The position numbers and the translations under genes are program-made. Source: Nitrospirota bacterium (lineage in GTDB: Bacteria; Nitrospirota; Thermodesulfovibrionia; Thermodesulfovibrionales; SM23-35). Taken from it: DNA of 12,890 bases. The notes beneath the pieces were generated by a model, which saw only the letters and a program-made list of their open reading frames with translations, was not told the DNA's origin and ran no database searches. Below, one piece after another: positions 1-7,343 of this stretch (position 1 is the stretch's first letter; every line of letters starts with the position of its first letter). The DNA is taken from NCBI GenBank assembly GCA_029883145.1, contig JAOUJR010000016.1, positions 1-12,890 on the forward strand, written 5' to 3'.

Positions 1-282
1 TTCATCAAATACAGGCGTGGTAACAGGTATGAGTTCAGCTTCTTTTAAAGCCCGTTTGTAGAAGTCAGGGATAACCTTCTCGAGTACTTCTGCCTCCACT
101 TCTTTGCCGAAGCGTTTTTCTATGAGGTTCATAGGAGCCTTGCCAGTTCTAAATCCCGGAAGTTTGGTTTTCTGTCTTAATTTTTCAAAAGTATCCTTTA
201 TTTCATTTTCGATTGCATCTGATGGTATCTCGATTCTGAGACGCTTCTTTGTTGAACTGATGTCTTCTACTGTATGAAGCAA
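1..282 (-). CDS. tig: Trigger factor, N-terminal part (partial)
   Basis: Ribosome-associated peptidyl-prolyl isomerase and chaperone that meets nascent chains at the ribosome exit tunnel. Only the first 94 codons lie in the window; the gene runs off its left edge. The translation begins MLHTVEDISSTKKRLRIEIP, the usual start of the trigger factor N-domain. It contains the ribosome-docking loop GFRTGKAP (family signature GFRxGKxP) followed by EKRFGKEVEAEVLEKVIPDFY. The start is TTG at 282-280, chosen because an AAGGAGG Shine-Dalgarno sits 5 nt upstream and the family N-terminus begins here; no ATG fits. It is divergent from polA. In many bacteria tig is followed by clpP and clpX, but that side is not visible. 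Identity is confident; the C-terminal isomerase and chaperone domains cannot be checked. Confidence 0.93.
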   Translation of the reverse strand, partial: MLHTVEDISSTKKRLRIEIPSDAIENEIKDTFEKLRQKTKLPGFRTGKAPMNLIEKRFGKEVEAEVLEKVIPDFYKRALKEAELIPVTTPVFDE

Positions 283-287
283 TTTTG

Positions 288-294
288 CCTCCTT
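288..294 (-). promoter_or_regulatory. Shine-Dalgarno of tig, deciding a TTG start
   Basis: Read on the minus strand this is AAGGAGG, a full anti-16S match, with a 5-nt spacer (CAAAA) before TTG. It supports TTG as the initiation codon of trigger factor. Confidence 0.8.
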
Positions 295-307
295 GAATGT
301 TTCATTT

Positions 308-336
308 AATGTAAAATAATAACGGAACTTTGTCAA
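308..336 (-). promoter_or_regulatory. Sigma70-type promoter of tig
   Basis: On the minus strand TTGACA (336-331) is a perfect -35 box, followed by exactly 17 nt and TACATT (313-308), a 4/6 match to the -10 box. The predicted transcript starts near position 301, giving a leader of about 19 nt that holds the AAGGAGG site. The -35 box lies in the first bases before polA, so the two divergent transcription units share this 59-bp spacer. A weaker plus-strand pair, TTGAAT (293-298) and TAATAA (317-322) with an 18-nt spacer, could serve polA. Assignments are by consensus only. Confidence 0.6.
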
Positions 337-341
337 ACACC

Positions 342-3008
342 ATGACTATTTATCTCATTGATGGAAACTCGTACGCTTATCGAGCGTATTATGCAATAAA
401 AAGTCTTGCCACATCAAAAGGACTTCCGACCAATGCTATCTATGGTTTTACAAACACACTCCTTAAAATCATTCGTGAAAAAAAACCTGATGGCATTGCA
501 GTATCTTTTGATTCACCTGTCCCGACAAAGAGACATATAATCTTTGAAGAGTACAAGGCACACCGACCTGAAACACCACAAGGTCTCGTGGAGCAAATGC
601 CCCTGATAAGAAAAATTATTTCTGCCTTTAATATAAAGATGTTTGAGATGCCCGGGTATGAGGCAGATGATATTATCGGCACTGTGGCAAAGGCAGCGGT
701 ATCTGAAGGGAAGGATGTATTTATCGTTACTTCGGATAAAGATATGCTCCAGCTTGTGGGGAAAGGCATCAAGGTATATGACCCGATGAAAGAAAGAATC
801 CTTGATGAAGAATATGTGACAGAAAGATTTGGTGTTGGGCCAGAAAGGATTACCGAGTTCATGGCCCTTGCAGGAGATGCGGTTGATAATATACCCGGGA
901 TTAAAGGTATAGGTGAGAAGACTGCGAAGGAGCTTCTTTCAGGTGCCGGAAGTCTCGAAGAGTTACTTGGGAATACAGAACTGATAAAGAAAGAAAAGCT
1001 GAAGAAGCTCATTGCTGAAAATACCGACATGATAAGGTTGAGTCAGAGACTTGCAACCATTGATACATCGGTGCCGCTCACTATTGACACGGAAGAATTC
1101 AGATTAAAAGAGCCTGATTGGCCTGTTCTCCTTTCACTATTCAGGGAATTTGAATTCGGAAGTCTTATGAAACTCATCCCTGCAGAGATATCCAGCGAGA
1201 GAAACTACGAAATAATCTTTTCTCCTGAGAGGCTAAAAGAAATAGCGTCTCTCATAAAAGATGCGTTCGCCATTCACATCGTGGCATCTGCCTCAGGCAG
1301 AGCCTCCGGAGGAGGGAGTAACCCTGTAACTGAACGCATTGTTGGTCTTGCATTATGTACAGAAAAAGGACGAGCATTTTATATCCCTGTTTCCCATTCG
1401 TATCCAGAGGTGCCTGCTCAGATAAATAAGAATGATGTATTAGGAATGCTTTCATCATTTCTTAGAGATGAAAAAGTATCAAAGATAGGACACAATATCA
1501 AATATGACATAATGATGTTAAGAAAAGAGGGTATTTCTGTTGAAGGAACTCTCTTTGACACAATGATTGCGTCTTACCTCATTAATACAAATAAACCAAA
1601 TCACCGGCTTGAGGAAGTTGCGCTCGACTATTTATCAAAAAGAAAAAAGACCATCACAGAGATCCTCGGCAAGGAGGATTCATTTTCGAAGATTCCCATA
1701 GATGATGCAGCACACTATGCTACAGAGAATGCAGGTCTCAGTTTTGAATTAAAAGAAATTTTATTCAGTCAATTAAGGGAAGATTATCTTGAGAAGATTT
1801 ATTTTGATGTCGAGATGCCGCTTATTCATGTGCTTGCTGACATGGAAGAAACTGGACTGAAAATAGATACAGATAAACTGAATGACCTCTCAAAAGAGCT
1901 TGAAAAAGATCTTGACGGAATTCAGAGGAGGATTTATTTTCTCGCTGGAGAAGAATTCAATATCAATTCACCGAAACAACTGAGCAGGGTCTTATTTCAT
2001 AGTCTCGGATTTCAACCACGTAAAAAGACAAAAACCGGATTTTCTACAGAAATGGGTGTACTTGAGGAACTCGCAGCATCCCATGAACTTCCCCGGGAGA
2101 TACTGAACTACAGAAGTCTGAGCAAACTGAAGACGACCTATATTGATGTACTTCCAACTCTTGTCAATCCAGAATCAGGACGCATTCATACCTCATTCAA
2201 TCAGACAGCAACAGCCACTGGGAGACTGAGCAGCAGTGACCCAAACTTACAAAATATTCCGATTAGAGGTGAATGGGGAAAACGCATACGAGAGGCATTT
2301 ATCGCTGAAAAAGGTTGTCTTCTGCTTTCAGCAGATTATTCACAGATTGAATTGAGAATCCTTGCACACTTGAGTGACGACGAAGGTCTCATCAACGCCT
2401 TCAGGAATAACATCGACATCCATTCAAGGACAGCATCTGAAATCTTTAGTCTCCCGATAGACAAGGTCAATCCTGATATAAGAAGAATTGCAAAAACAGT
2501 GAACTTCGGAGTTATTTATGGCATATCACCATTCGGGTTATCAGAAGCACTGAGCATCACAAGAGATGAGGCAAAGACATATATAGAGCAGTACTTTCAT
2601 AGGCACCCTGGGGTCAAGAGGTATATAGAAATTACCATCGATGAAGCAAGAAAGAAGGGTTTTGTGACAACACTCTTCGGGAGAAGACGTGCTATCCCGG
2701 AACTCAAAAACCAGAACGCAACTATACGACAGCAGGGTGAACGACTCGCTATAAACTCACCTATACAGGGTACGGCAGCAGATATTATTAAGATTGCGAT
2801 GATCAATATCAGGAAGAGGTTTCAAGAAAAGGGTCTCAAAACAAGGATGATTCTGCAGGTTCATGATGAACTTTTATTTGAGATTCCCGCACAAGAACTC
2901 GAAATAGTAAAAGATATTGTGAAAAAAGAGATGGAGGGAGTCACTGCACTTTCCGTACCTGTGAGAGTGGATATCAATTATGGGAAGAATTGGGCGGAAG
3001 CTCACTGA
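342..3008 (+). CDS. polA: DNA polymerase I (proofreading site degenerate)
   Basis: Replication and repair polymerase that removes primers and fills gaps. It is 888 aa from ATG 342. Residues 1 to about 280 are the 5'-nuclease (IYLIDGNSYAYRAYYA, GYEADDIIGT, VTSDKDMLQLV, GDAVDNIPGIKGIGEKTA). About 285-480 is the 3'-5' exonuclease fold. The rest is the polymerase: TATGRLSSSDPNLQNIPIR, motif A DYSQIELR (D665), motif B RRIAKTVNFGVIYG (R714, K718, Y726), motif C QVHDELLF (H841, D842). In the exonuclease domain D389 of GHNIKYD remains, but positions matching E. coli D355 and E357 read H312 and V314, and the D501 equivalent is N463 (YATEN). Proofreading is therefore probably lost, as in Taq polymerase. 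A TTG start at 330 in the same frame is possible, but ATG 342 matches the family N-terminus. Neither start has a good Shine-Dalgarno. The gene is divergent from tig and followed by a long inverted repeat. Confidence 0.97.
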   Translation: MTIYLIDGNSYAYRAYYAIKSLATSKGLPTNAIYGFTNTLLKIIREKKPDGIAVSFDSPVPTKRHIIFEEYKAHRPETPQGLVEQMPLIRKIISAFNIKMFEMPGYEADDIIGTVAKAAVSEGKDVFIVTSDKDMLQLVGKGIKVYDPMKERILDEEYVTERFGVGPERITEFMALAGDAVDNIPGIKGIGEKTAKELLSGAGSLEELLGNTELIKKEKLKKLIAENTDMIRLSQRLATIDTSVPLTIDTEEFRLKEPDWPVLLSLFREFEFGSLMKLIPAEISSERNYEIIFSPERLKEIASLIKDAFAIHIVASASGRASGGGSNPVTERIVGLALCTEKGRAFYIPVSHSYPEVPAQINKNDVLGMLSSFLRDEKVSKIGHNIKYDIMMLRKEGISVEGTLFDTMIASYLINTNKPNHRLEEVALDYLSKRKKTITEILGKEDSFSKIPIDDAAHYATENAGLSFELKEILFSQLREDYLEKIYFDVEMPLIHVLADMEETGLKIDTDKLNDLSKELEKDLDGIQRRIYFLAGEEFNINSPKQLSRVLFHSLGFQPRKKTKTGFSTEMGVLEELAASHELPREILNYRSLSKLKTTYIDVLPTLVNPESGRIHTSFNQTATATGRLSSSDPNLQNIPIRGEWGKRIREAFIAEKGCLLLSADYSQIELRILAHLSDDEGLINAFRNNIDIHSRTASEIFSLPIDKVNPDIRRIAKTVNFGVIYGISPFGLSEALSITRDEAKTYIEQYFHRHPGVKRYIEITIDEARKKGFVTTLFGRRRAIPELKNQNATIRQQGERLAINSPIQGTAADIIKIAMINIRKRFQEKGLKTRMILQVHDELLFEIPAQELEIVKDIVKKEMEGVTALSVPVRVDINYGKNWAEAH
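1287..1312. repeat. Two adjacent G+C-rich palindromes inside polA
   Basis: TCTGCCT-C-AGGCAGA (1287-1301) is a perfect inverted repeat around one central base. One base later CCTCCGGAGG (1303-1312) is a perfect 10-bp palindrome. Positions 1281-1320 hold 26 G or C of 40, well above the surrounding gene. The patch is in frame and encodes ASASGRASGGGS, a low-complexity Gly/Ser stretch where the Exo I acidic motif should be. It resembles an in-frame palindromic insertion, but its mobile nature is inference. Confidence 0.6.
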
Positions 3009-3102
3009 TAAAAGTGATAAGTTAAAAGTTATGAGTTATGAGTTATGAGTTTCAAAAAAGTGACATAACTTTCACTTTCAACTTTTAACTTTTCACTTTT
3101 AT
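3008..3102. repeat. Long inverted repeat after polA, with TATGAGT direct repeats; possible terminator
   Basis: The left arm 3010-3030 (AAAAGTGATAAG then TTAAAAGTT) pairs with the right arm 3080-3100 at 20 of 21 positions, and two further pairs extend it to 3008 and 3102. An inner pair AGTTATG (3029-3035) and CATAACT (3064-3070) lies in the loop. The loop also holds TATGAGT three times in tandem (3030-3050). The structure starts at the polA stop codon and ends before the next promoter region. It may act as a transcription terminator in both directions or be a copy of a dispersed AT-rich palindromic element; copies elsewhere cannot be seen here. Confidence 0.7.
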
Positions 3103-3141
3103 TATAGATTAAGGTAAAATATATGCTCAAAGGAGGGGGCT

Positions 3142-4122
3142 ATGAAAAAGAAGGCAACTGCAAAAAAGACAATGGTAAAAATAAAAGAAAAAGCAACCGA
3201 GAAAAAATCTAAAAAGAAAACACCAAAAACAACCCTTAAACCTGCTCAAAAAAGTAAAGAGGTAAAAAAGGTCAAAGCAAAAACAGAGAAGAAAAAAGCT
3301 CCCCTCAAAACCACAAAGAAAGTCGCAAGGAAAAAAATTACTGAGAAAACAGAGAAAGAAAAGGTTAAGGTTAAGGCTAAGGTTAAGGTTAAGATAAAAG
3401 AAAAACCAAAGAAAGTAGCCAAGAAAATTGTTATAAAGATAGAGAAAAAACCAAAGGAGCAAGTAAAAAAGGTTACTGCAAAAATAGAGAAGAAACCAAA
3501 AAAGAAAGTAAAAAAGGTTGTTATAAAGAAGAAAGAGGTTAAGATTAAGAAAGAAGAAAAACCTGAAAAAATCACTAAGAAACCAGAAAAAGAGAGCAAA
3601 GCGAAAAAGGTTCCTATACCCAAAAAAGCTTACCCTAAAAAACCTGTCAAAGTACCACCATTGATTGAAAGAAAACCTGAAAAGATACTGCGTCCTGTCA
3701 AGAAGGCCTACTATCCCCCAGGACTTGCCGAGATACTGCCCAAAGGATATGGTGAGGATAGTGTCACGCTCATGATTGTTGATCCGGGAAAGCTGTTTAC
3801 TTACTGGGAAGTGCAGGAAGATACTCTTGCAATTCATAAAGGTACACTTATTCTCAGGATCTATGATACGACAGGGATTGAATTTGATGGTATGAATGCA
3901 AATAGCTCTTCTGATATGGCTGTATATGAGAGGATAGGAAGCTGGTATATAAATGTCAGCCCTGAAAGAGAATTCATTGTAGATATTGGTTTTATGACTC
4001 CTGCAGGTGTTTTTGTGCTGGTAGCACGGTCTAATAAAGTTTCAACTCCAGGGAGAGCAATTGCAGAAGAAGGCATGCTGCCTGAGTTCTACAAAGAAAG
4101 TTTTCCAATGGGATATGAGTAG
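3142..4122 (+). CDS. Lys-rich repetitive protein with C-terminal DUF4912 domain
   Basis: A 326-aa protein with two unlike halves. Residues 1 to about 187 are extremely rich in Lys with Glu, Val, Thr and Pro, in loose repeats such as KIEKKPKxxVKKV; this part is probably disordered and strongly basic, like histone H1-type tails. Residues about 189-315 match the DUF4912 pattern: AYYPPGLAEILPKGYGEDSV, then VDPGKLFTYWEV, LILRIYDTT and SWYINVSP. DUF4912 has no established biochemical role that I can assert. No signal peptide or membrane segment is present. The ATG at 3142 follows AAAGGAGGGGG, an excellent Shine-Dalgarno. The gene stands alone between the post-polA inverted repeat and the exporter operon. 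The basic half could bind nucleic acid or another polyanion, which is inference. The opposite strand shows long Phe/Leu-rich open frames that are only shadows of the Lys codons. Confidence 0.85.
   Translation: MKKKATAKKTMVKIKEKATEKKSKKKTPKTTLKPAQKSKEVKKVKAKTEKKKAPLKTTKKVARKKITEKTEKEKVKVKAKVKVKIKEKPKKVAKKIVIKIEKKPKEQVKKVTAKIEKKPKKKVKKVVIKKKEVKIKKEEKPEKITKKPEKESKAKKVPIPKKAYPKKPVKVPPLIERKPEKILRPVKKAYYPPGLAEILPKGYGEDSVTLMIVDPGKLFTYWEVQEDTLAIHKGTLILRIYDTTGIEFDGMNANSSSDMAVYERIGSWYINVSPEREFIVDIGFMTPAGVFVLVARSNKVSTPGRAIAEEGMLPEFYKESFPMGYE
3361..3393 (+). repeat. In-frame hexanucleotide repeat (AAGGTT)n
   Basis: Five and a half tandem units of AAGGTT, with one T-to-C change in the third unit, encode alternating Lys-Val/Ala. 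The unit length is a multiple of three, so slippage would lengthen or shorten the basic tail without breaking the frame. Confidence 0.75.
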
Positions 4123-4155
4123 TACATCTTGATTTACACATTTCTCATGTACCCT

Positions 4156-4197
4156 GATATAAATCTGTGTTTATGATTTTATCTCTTTTTAATTTTT
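4156..4197 (+). terminator. Weak candidate terminator after the DUF4912 gene
   Basis: ATAAA (4159-4163) and TTTAT (4170-4174) form a short AT-only stem with a 6-nt loop, followed by a T-rich tract (TTTTATCTCTTTTTAATTTTTT). GTACAT (4122-4127) and ATGTAC (4147-4152) form a second possible stem just upstream. The stems are weak, so only the position after the stop codon and the T-tract support the call. Confidence 0.3.
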
Positions 4198-4239
4198 TAC
4201 TGCTTCATTAATAAACATAATAAGTAGCAATAGAATTTG

Positions 4240-4245
4240 TATAAT
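4240..4245 (+). promoter_or_regulatory. -10 box of the exporter operon promoter
   Basis: TATAAT is a perfect -10 hexamer 47 nt before the adaptor ATG, in an AT-rich 170-bp spacer. No convincing -35 lies 16-18 nt upstream (ATAATA at 4217). The promoter may be activator dependent or weak. Confidence 0.4.
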
Positions 4246-4292
4246 ATAAGATTAGTGAAATGACAACCCTATTTTCATAGGAGTAGAGTGTA

Positions 4293-5510
4293 ATGGCAGA
4301 TGAAGACCTTTCAAAATTAAAGATAGACAAGTCTGCAACAGTCACCCGGCCATTTAAACGCAAAAGGCGTTTCTATTTGATTGCGGTTCTCCTCATTATA
4401 GGAGTAGTCGTCATCCTCTATGCTCAGGGTATTCTCACACCTGCTGTCCAGGTAGAGGTTACCAGTGTCACGCAGGTGTATCCGTCACAGGCTTTTACCC
4501 TGCTCAACGCAAGTGGTTATGTTGTTGCCCAGAGGAAGGCTGCAGTGGCATCCAAACTCACCGGGCGCCTTGTTTCGTTGGCAGTAGAGGAGGGGAGCCG
4601 TGTGAAAGAAGGACAGATCATTGCCCGCCTCGAAAGCGATGACGCTGTTGCTGCAAAGGACCAGGCATCTGCCAACCTGAATGTAGCCCGGTTTAATCTT
4701 GACCAGGCAAGAGCTGAGCTGTATGATGCCACTCTTACTCGCAACAGAAATAAAGATCTACTAAGCAAAGGGTATATAGCACAGTCAGAATATGATGCTT
4801 CCGATGCCCGTTATAAAAAGGCAGCTGCAGCAGTTGCCGCGGCAGAGGCAGCAATTAAGGCAAGTGCTGCTGCACTTCAGGCAGCGGATGTGTCTCTGGA
4901 ATATGCCTTGATCCGGGCTCCTTTTGATGCCGTCGTCTTAACCAAAAACGCCGACATTGGTGACATTGTCACTCCGATAGGGGCTGCTGCAAATGCAAAA
5001 GCTGCAGTGGTGACAGTAGCTGATATGAACTCCCTCCAGGTAGAGGTTGATGTATCGGAATCAAACCTCCAGCGTGTAAAGATTGACCAGCCCTGCGAGA
5101 TACAGCTTGATGCCATACCTGATACCCGTTTCCGGGGATTGATCCATATGATTGTTCCGACTGCCGACCGCACAAAAGCAACAGTACTCGTCAAGGTTCG
5201 TTTTATTGATAAAGACAATCGTATATTGCCGGAGATGAGTGCAAAGGTTGCCTTTCTCTCAAGACCGGTTAAAAGTGATGAACAGAAACCACTTACTGCT
5301 GTTCATAAGATAGCCGTCTTAGCTCGCAATGGGAAGAACGTGGTGTTCCTCGTCAAAGAGAATCGCGCATTTGAAACTCCGATAACGACCGGCTCTCAAC
5401 TGAATGAAATGATCGAAGTGCTGAGCGGGGTAAAGGCAGGAGACAGGGTTGTAATGAAACCTCTCGATAAAATAAGGAACGGCTCAAGGATTAAAACCGC
5501 TGAGAAATAA
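4293..5510 (+). CDS. Periplasmic adaptor (membrane fusion protein) of an ABC exporter, MacA/HlyD-like
   Basis: A 405-aa adaptor expected to sit in the inner membrane and link the ABC exporter to the periplasm and possibly an outer-membrane channel. A short basic cytosolic N-terminus (KRKRR) precedes one membrane segment at about 27-46. A split lipoyl/barrel-sandwich domain follows at about 72-115 (NASGYVVAQRKAAVASKLTG, EEGSRVKEGQIIARLE) and 205-245 (IRAPFDAVV). Between the halves is an Ala-rich alpha-hairpin at about 117-200, with tip RNKDLLSKGYIAQSEYD. The tip is close to the RxxxLxxxxxxS motif of TolC-docking adaptors, but has Ala at the final Ser position. A beta-barrel and a membrane-proximal domain complete it. 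ATG 4293 has AGGAG 9 nt upstream. The stop codon overlaps the ATPase start by one base, so translation is probably coupled. No outer-membrane TolC gene is in the window, and the substrate is unknown. Confidence 0.92.
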   Translation: MADEDLSKLKIDKSATVTRPFKRKRRFYLIAVLLIIGVVVILYAQGILTPAVQVEVTSVTQVYPSQAFTLLNASGYVVAQRKAAVASKLTGRLVSLAVEEGSRVKEGQIIARLESDDAVAAKDQASANLNVARFNLDQARAELYDATLTRNRNKDLLSKGYIAQSEYDASDARYKKAAAAVAAAEAAIKASAAALQAADVSLEYALIRAPFDAVVLTKNADIGDIVTPIGAAANAKAAVVTVADMNSLQVEVDVSESNLQRVKIDQPCEIQLDAIPDTRFRGLIHMIVPTADRTKATVLVKVRFIDKDNRILPEMSAKVAFLSRPVKSDEQKPLTAVHKIAVLARNGKNVVFLVKENRAFETPITTGSQLNEMIEVLSGVKAGDRVVMKPLDKIRNGSRIKTAEK

Positions 5511-6211
5511 TGGGAAACAGGCCCCCTATTGTCGTAATAAGAAATCTGTGCAAGTCATACTTCAGGGGTAATCAGGTCATTCAGGTTCTGAATGATATTT
5601 CACTGGATATCGATGATGGTGAGTTTCTCGCCTTGATGGGTCCCTCTGGATCGGGGAAGACCACCCTCTTAAACCTGATCGCAGGAATAGATAAGGTTGA
5701 CAGCGGTATTATTCAGGTCGGCGGTGTTGACATCACCTCCCTTTCTGAAACTGAACTTGCTCAATGGCGTGCCATGAATGTAGGGTTTATCTTCCAGTTT
5801 TATAATTTAATCCCGGTGCTCACCGCCTTTGAAAACGTTGAGCTGCCCCTGCTCTTAACAGGGCTTTCAAAAAAAGAGCGCAGGACTCATGTAGAGACAG
5901 CCCTGAGCGTGGTCAATCTCTCTGACAGGATGGACCATTATCCCGGCCAGCTCTCAGGAGGACAGCAGCAGCGTGTTGCAATTGCAAGAGCTATTGTCAC
6001 GGATCCGACCATCCTCGTGGCAGATGAACCCACAGGTGACCTCGATAGGGTATCGGCAAATGATGTTCTTGAACTCATGGAACGCCTTGTACATGAACTC
6101 GGCAAAACAATCATCATGGTAACCCATGACCCGAGGGCCGCAAAAATGGCACATGTAATCAAGCATCTCGACAAAGGTGTATTGAATGCACATCCTCAAA
6201 CTGATTTTTAA
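5510..6211 (+). CDS. ABC transporter ATPase, MacB/LolD family
   Basis: The 233-aa nucleotide-binding subunit that powers the exporter. It shows Walker A GPSGSGKT (44-51), Q-loop Gln96, signature LSGGQQQR (148-155), Walker B ILVADE (168-173) with the catalytic Glu, the D-loop GDLD, and the switch His206 (MVTHDPRA). The family marker [19 protein letters not shown] is typical of the LolD/MacB/FtsE-like group, which pairs with FtsX-type permeases acting as mechanotransmission transporters instead of classical substrate channels. The start overlaps the adaptor stop (TAATG). The 3' end overlaps the first permease by 26 nt in another frame. All catalytic residues appear intact. The transported substrate cannot be read from the sequence; lipoprotein release, peptide export or lipid handling are all possible in this family. 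Confidence 0.95.
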   Translation: MGNRPPIVVIRNLCKSYFRGNQVIQVLNDISLDIDDGEFLALMGPSGSGKTTLLNLIAGIDKVDSGIIQVGGVDITSLSETELAQWRAMNVGFIFQFYNLIPVLTAFENVELPLLLTGLSKKERRTHVETALSVVNLSDRMDHYPGQLSGGQQQRVAIARAIVTDPTILVADEPTGDLDRVSANDVLELMERLVHELGKTIIMVTHDPRAAKMAHVIKHLDKGVLNAHPQTDF

Positions 6212-7343
6212 AAACGCATTCAGGCATAAACTGCGAACCTTTCTCACCATTCTCGGTGTTGCTATTGCCATCCTTGCCTTCGGTCTCTTGAGAACCGTGA
6301 TTAGCACATGGTATTTAGGTGTTGAAGCATCGTCAGCAAGCAGACTTGTTACGAGAAATGCGATTTCACTTGTATTTCCCTTGCCGCTTTCGTATAAAGA
6401 AAAGATACGTCAGGTCGAAGGAGTGAAAGAAGTCTCCTACGGCTCATGGTTCGGCGGTATATATATTGACGAAAAACACTTCTTTGCAAACTATGCGGTT
6501 GAACCAGAGACGTACCTCAAGATATACCCTGAAATCATCATTCCCCCTGACCAGAAGAGTGTCTTCTTCCGGGACAGAAAATCCGCAGTGGCCGGCCGTA
6601 AACTTGCAGAAAGGTATGGGTGGAAGATCGGTGATATCATCACGCTGAAAGGAACAATTTATTCTGGCAACTGGGATTTTGTCCTTCGTGGTATTTACCG
6701 GGGGAGGGACGAGAATGTTGATGAGACTGCCTTTGTCTTTCACTGGGAGTACCTCAATGAGTCTCTGAAAAAGACGTCACCGCTCCGGGCTGACCAGGTC
6801 GGCTGGTACATGATCGAGGTAACCAACCCGAATATTGCAGCAGAGGCAGCCGTAAAAATAGACAGGATGTTCAAGAATTCTCTTGCCGAGACATTGACAG
6901 AAACCGAAAAGGCTTTCACCTTAGGTTTTATATCGATGACAGAAGCGATTGTTATCGCAATACAGCTTGTTTCTTTTTTGATCATTTTTATTATCATGGC
7001 GGTTGTTGCAAACACCATGTCAATGACAGCCCGTGAGAGAATCGGTGAATATGCCATTTTCAAGACATTAGGCTTTGGAGGTTTCCACATCACAGGGCTG
7101 ATTTTCGGTGAGTCTCTTGTTATCACCATGGTTGGTGCTGCTCTGGGTATTTTCCTCACCTTTCCCGCTGCAAAGATCTTCGGGAAAGAACTGAGCACCT
7201 ATTTCCCGGTATTTATTGTAGAGCCGGAGACTATTTATATGGATATAGGAGCTGCTCTTGTTGTGGCATGTGTTGCAGCACTTTTTCCTGCATGGCGTGC
7301 CGTTAACATACGCATTGCCGATGGCCTGAGAAGGATTGGATAA
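6186..7343 (+). CDS. ABC transporter permease 1, FtsX/MacB-type
   Basis: A 385-aa inner-membrane subunit. The N-terminus [35 protein letters not shown] is the typical FtsX-family coupling helix and first membrane segment (about 17-40). A periplasmic MacB_PCD-like domain spans about 45-250. Three C-terminal membrane segments lie near 255-285, 305-335 and 350-380 and contain the family stretch [15 protein letters not shown]. The end reads [19 protein letters not shown], the usual closing motif of these permeases. The ATG lies inside the ATPase gene (26-nt overlap), and its stop abuts the next start (TAAATG), which argues for translational coupling. It is not a copy of permease 2: the two share architecture but little obvious sequence. 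Confidence 0.92.
   Translation: MHILKLIFKNAFRHKLRTFLTILGVAIAILAFGLLRTVISTWYLGVEASSASRLVTRNAISLVFPLPLSYKEKIRQVEGVKEVSYGSWFGGIYIDEKHFFANYAVEPETYLKIYPEIIIPPDQKSVFFRDRKSAVAGRKLAERYGWKIGDIITLKGTIYSGNWDFVLRGIYRGRDENVDETAFVFHWEYLNESLKKTSPLRADQVGWYMIEVTNPNIAAEAAVKIDRMFKNSLAETLTETEKAFTLGFISMTEAIVIAIQLVSFLIIFIIMAVVANTMSMTARERIGEYAIFKTLGFGGFHITGLIFGESLVITMVGAALGIFLTFPAAKIFGKELSTYFPVFIVEPETIYMDIGAALVVACVAALFPAWRAVNIRIADGLRRIG

Noticed and set aside
440..1030. Long minus-strand open frame (196 codons) inside polA
   Set aside because: It lies fully opposite the well-conserved 5'-nuclease region, has no family resemblance, and is Ser/Ile-rich as expected for an antisense shadow.
3030..3050. TATGAGT tandem repeats considered as a CRISPR fragment
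   Set aside because: The units are 7 bp with no spacers, and they lie within a hairpin loop.
3361..3393. Telomere-like AAGGTT repeats
   Set aside because: Short, in-frame coding tract within a chromosomal gene; nothing suggests a linear replicon end.
3127..3837. Two long minus-strand Phe/Leu-rich open frames
   Set aside because: They are the complement of AAA/AAG Lys codons in the basic tail; the composition alone explains the open frames.
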